Positions 4,837 to 6,915 of a stretch of 6,915 bases of DNA are shown piece after piece; position 1 is the stretch's first letter, and every line of letters starts with the position of its first letter. The stretch comes from Candidatus Omnitrophota bacterium. GTDB taxonomy: Bacteria > Omnitrophota > Gorgyraeia > Gygaellales > Profunditerraquicolaceae. Both the position numbers and the translations under genes were made by a program. Below the pieces are notes generated by a model that was given only the letters and a program-made list of their open reading frames with translations, was not told the origin of the DNA and searched no databases. The stretch is from assembly GCA_028710845.1 (NCBI GenBank), contig JAQTTI010000056.1:1-6915 (forward strand), given 5' to 3'.

Positions 4837-6303
4837 ATGAGTTTGAAATTTGATTTTAATAACATGATTAGCTTGAATGTCGGCGAACACGGGGTAAAAC
4901 AGGAGGATATCGACGAAATCCTGCCCTTTGCGCACACCGCAGCAACCCATTTAAAGAAAATTATTTCCGATCCCGGCGCCCGAGTGAAATTAAGCCTGGA
5001 GTGGGCTAAATTACACCAGCAGGATAAAAAACAGATAGACGATATTATTAAGCTCGGCCGTCAAATTTCCTTAAAATATGAAAATGTTTTATTTTTAGGC
5101 ATCGGCGGTTCCTATCTTGGTTTAAAGGCAGCCCAAGACGCGCTATGCCCGCCATATTATAATGAATTCAAAACTTTAAGGAAAAAATCAGCCCGGATCT
5201 ATCTTGAAGGCAATAATCTCGATCCCGATACTTTACAGGTATTGCTAAAAAACCTTAACCCCAAGAAGACATTTGTGGTGGTGATTTCCAAATCCGGGGA
5301 AACTACGGAAACCAAAGTCGCGTTTATTTTAGTCGAGCAGTGGCTTAAGAAAGCAATCGGCAAAGATTTCGGCAGGCAGGTTTTGGCAATTACTGATCCC
5401 GAAAGCGGTTCATTGCGGAAAAGAGTCAATGAAGAGCAGAAAAAAGACCCGTTAAGTTTCCGGTCATTGCCGCTTTTAAAAGGCGTAGGCGGCAGATATT
5501 CGGAATTTAATATGGGCCTGCTTCATTTAGCGATCACCGGCATCAATATAAAAGAATTGTTTGAGGGCGTAAAGGATATGGCTTCTGCTTGCAGCCAGGA
5601 TAATGTTTTAAAAAATCCCGCTTATATGTATGCTTTGTTGCAGGTCATCCTTTACCGGAAAAAAGCAAAATCATTGTCGATACTAATGCCTTTTTCGCAA
5701 ACCCTTAAATCTACGGCAGACTGGTACGTCCAGCTTTTGGCGGAGAGCTTAGGCAAAAAATACCACCGTAAAATAGAAAACCATGATGGTTTAGAAAGCT
5801 GGGTTACTGACAAGGATAACCTGTTTAACCGGGGGCCGACCCCTATTGCGGCCTCAGGTACGAATGACCTGCATTCTATACAGCAAAATAACGTCGAAGG
5901 GGAGAATAATAAGGTTATAACATTTATCCGCGTCCAGGAGTTTAAAACGGAGCTGAAGGTTCCGGCAAAAGAGGCTGCCTTTTTGGCGGGTAAGAGTTTT
6001 AGCCAGTTGATGCAGATTGCCCAGGAAGCTACCGAGTGGGCTTTGACCAGCGAAAAAAGGCCCAATTGCACAATAATTATGCCGCAGGTTAATGCCTATT
6101 ATTGGGGCGCATTACTGTTTTTCTTCGAAATGGCAACCGCCTTTGAAGGAGAGTTATTTAATGTAAATGCTTTTGATCAGCCCGGAGTCGAAGGGTATAA
6201 AAATTATATGTATTACAAGCTAGGTAAACCCGGAATTCCGCCAGCAGTTGCCGAAGAGATAAAGAAGAAACCGCTAATCAAAGACCCTAAATACATACTT
6301 TAA
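4837..6303 (+). CDS. pgi: Glucose-6-phosphate isomerase
   Basis: A 488-residue cytoplasmic enzyme interconverting glucose 6-phosphate and fructose 6-phosphate in glycolysis and gluconeogenesis. It belongs to the classic PGI/SIS superfamily rather than the cupin type. Motifs in order: GIGGSYLG (88-95), the phosphate-binding SKSGETTET (151-159), GVGGRYSEF (216-224) with the conserved Arg220, ESLGK (303-307) with catalytic Glu303, NDLHSIQQ (343-350) with ring-opening His346, and DQPGVEGYK (447-455) with Lys455. All key residues are present, so the enzyme should be active. AGGAG (4827-4831) lies 5 nt before the ATG. The length is between the short (about 450) and long (about 550) bacterial forms. 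The TAA stop touches the left arm of the inverted repeat. No other glycolytic gene is adjacent. Confidence 0.97.
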   Translation: MSLKFDFNNMISLNVGEHGVKQEDIDEILPFAHTAATHLKKIISDPGARVKLSLEWAKLHQQDKKQIDDIIKLGRQISLKYENVLFLGIGGSYLGLKAAQDALCPPYYNEFKTLRKKSARIYLEGNNLDPDTLQVLLKNLNPKKTFVVVISKSGETTETKVAFILVEQWLKKAIGKDFGRQVLAITDPESGSLRKRVNEEQKKDPLSFRSLPLLKGVGGRYSEFNMGLLHLAITGINIKELFEGVKDMASACSQDNVLKNPAYMYALLQVILYRKKAKSLSILMPFSQTLKSTADWYVQLLAESLGKKYHRKIENHDGLESWVTDKDNLFNRGPTPIAASGTNDLHSIQQNNVEGENNKVITFIRVQEFKTELKVPAKEAAFLAGKSFSQLMQIAQEATEWALTSEKRPNCTIIMPQVNAYYWGALLFFFEMATAFEGELFNVNAFDQPGVEGYKNYMYYKLGKPGIPPAVAEEIKKKPLIKDPKYIL

Positions 6304-6368
6304 AAAATGGGGTCAGAGCTAATTTATTTTCTTTTGCCACCCAATAAATTAGCTCTGACCCCATTTTT
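6303..6368. repeat. Perfect 26-bp inverted repeat, REP/RAYT-like palindrome
   Basis: The arms at 6303-6328 and 6343-6368 are exact reverse complements over 26 bases, separated by a 14-nt loop. Their core is TGGGGTCAGAGC / GCTCTGACCCCA, flanked by AATTTATT on the loop side and five A or T on the outside. I recall GGGGTCAGA-type palindromes as dispersed repeats in many metagenome-derived genomes, often near Y1/RAYT (IS200-like) transposases, so this may be a non-autonomous mobile element; no transposase lies in the window. The outer A/T runs also let the hairpin act as a bidirectional intrinsic terminator, which would separate pgi from dusB. The only open frame across it is a 21-codon stretch that I do not call a gene. 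Confidence 0.85.
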
Positions 6369-6373
6369 ATAAC

Positions 6374-6915
6374 ATGCTAGAAATCGGAAAATTGAAACTT
6401 AAATCAAATTTGATCATGTCGCCAATGGCAGGGATTACCGATCTGCCGTTTCGTATGCTTTGCCGTAAATTCGCGGCAGAACTTGCTTTTGTGGAGATGA
6501 TCAATTGCCGTTCAGTCAGCCATAAAAGCCGTAGGACTAAACAGATGCTTAGTACTTTACCTGAGGACCGGCCTTTGGGCGTGCAGATATTAGGCTGCGA
6601 AGAGCAGTATATCTTAAAATCTCTTGAAGTCTTAAGGAACTATAAATTTGATATTCTGGATTTTAACGCCGCCTGCCCGGCTAAGAAAGTAGCCCGAAGA
6701 GGGGAAGGCGCTAGTCTGCTGCGCGAGCCTAAAAAATTAAAAAAAATCTTAAAATTAATAGTAAAAAACGCCTGGCTTCCGGTAAGCATTAAGATGCGCC
6801 TAGGCTGGGATAAGGATTCTGTTAATGCCAAAGATATTGCTGTGCTTGCCCAGGATTGCGGGGTAAACGCTATTTTTATCCATGGCCGGACTAAAACCCA
6901 GGAATACAGCGGGAC
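6374..6915 (+). CDS. dusB: tRNA-dihydrouridine synthase, DusB type (partial, runs off the right edge)
   Basis: The first 180 residues of a flavin enzyme that reduces uridine to dihydrouridine in tRNA using FMN and NADPH. The frame stays open to the end of the window; a full protein would be about 320-340 residues. Motifs: PMAGITDLPFR (17-27), GVQILG (69-74), DFNAACPAKKV (96-106) with catalytic Cys101, GEGASLL (110-116), SIKMRLGW (138-145) with Lys140, and IHGRTKTQEYSG (169-180) with His170 at the FMN phosphate side. The start MLEIGKLKLKSN aligns well with the N-terminus of E. coli DusB (MRIGQYQLRN), so the ATG at 6374 is favoured. It has no Shine-Dalgarno sequence: the 26-bp palindrome ends 5 nt before it. 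Residues beyond 180, including the helical tRNA-binding domain, are outside the window. Confidence 0.93.
   Translation, partial: MLEIGKLKLKSNLIMSPMAGITDLPFRMLCRKFAAELAFVEMINCRSVSHKSRRTKQMLSTLPEDRPLGVQILGCEEQYILKSLEVLRNYKFDILDFNAACPAKKVARRGEGASLLREPKKLKKILKLIVKNAWLPVSIKMRLGWDKDSVNAKDIAVLAQDCGVNAIFIHGRTKTQEYSG

Noticed and set aside
5652..6071. 139-codon open frame on the - strand opposite pgi
   Set aside because: It is the antisense shadow of a strongly conserved enzyme gene, has no ribosome binding site and makes no recognisable protein.
6303..6368. Inverted repeat as CRISPR repeat, attachment site or tRNA
   Set aside because: There is only one copy with no spacer array, no tRNA-like cloverleaf and no integrase nearby.
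6308..6373. Short frame starting MGSEL across the inverted repeat
   Set aside because: It is only 21 codons, made entirely of palindrome sequence and without a ribosome binding site; this is a common false call on such repeats.
6640..6831. 63-codon - strand frame opposite dusB
   Set aside because: It is antisense to the catalytic core of the dihydrouridine synthase, whose + strand motifs are intact.

Overview
The window looks like an ordinary chromosomal stretch of an uncultured, AT-leaning, Gram-negative-type bacterium. Every gene I can support lies on the + strand and the packing is tight, with ATGA and TAATG overlaps and short gaps. An RlpA-like lipoprotein points to an envelope with an outer membrane. 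The general flavour (HD-GYP sensor, YkgJ-type cysteine cluster protein, small 'NPR' two-helix membrane protein, PPC/DUF296 protein) reminds me of Omnitrophota/PVC-type metagenome-assembled genomes. That placement is an impression and no marker here proves it.

Layout. (1) Positions 10-38 hold the intrinsic terminator of a gene to the left of the window. (2) Positions 63-2893 form a four-gene unit with overlapping ends: an RlpA-like lipoprotein, NAD(P)H-hydrate epimerase (nnrE), a small secreted beta-rich protein of unknown function, and a membrane sensor with HAMP and HD-GYP domains predicted to hydrolyse cyclic di-GMP. An intrinsic terminator follows at 3021-3055. (3) Positions 3107-3307 encode a single cold-shock protein with a very strong ribosome binding site and its own terminator (3319-3357). 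(4) From about 3372 a second co-directional unit starts at a good promoter: a YkgJ-like cysteine cluster protein, a two-helix membrane protein, a PPC/DUF296-domain protein, an unknown protein of about 110 residues, and glucose-6-phosphate isomerase (pgi). (5) Positions 6303-6368 hold a perfect 26-bp inverted repeat wedged between pgi and a DusB-type tRNA-dihydrouridine synthase, which runs off the right edge.

Functionally, the genes cover housekeeping (metabolite repair of NADHX/NADPHX, glycolysis/gluconeogenesis, tRNA modification, RNA chaperoning), cell-envelope work (RlpA-like, secreted protein) and second-messenger signalling (HD-GYP). I see no phage, CRISPR, toxin or defence system, and nothing I would call a new system. 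The most unusual items are the REP/RAYT-like palindrome that sits where the ribosome binding site of dusB should be, two genes whose -10 box lies only 6-7 nt before the ATG (possible leaderless mRNAs), and family members that lack a usual histidine (RlpA-like Met52, PPC protein Val107).
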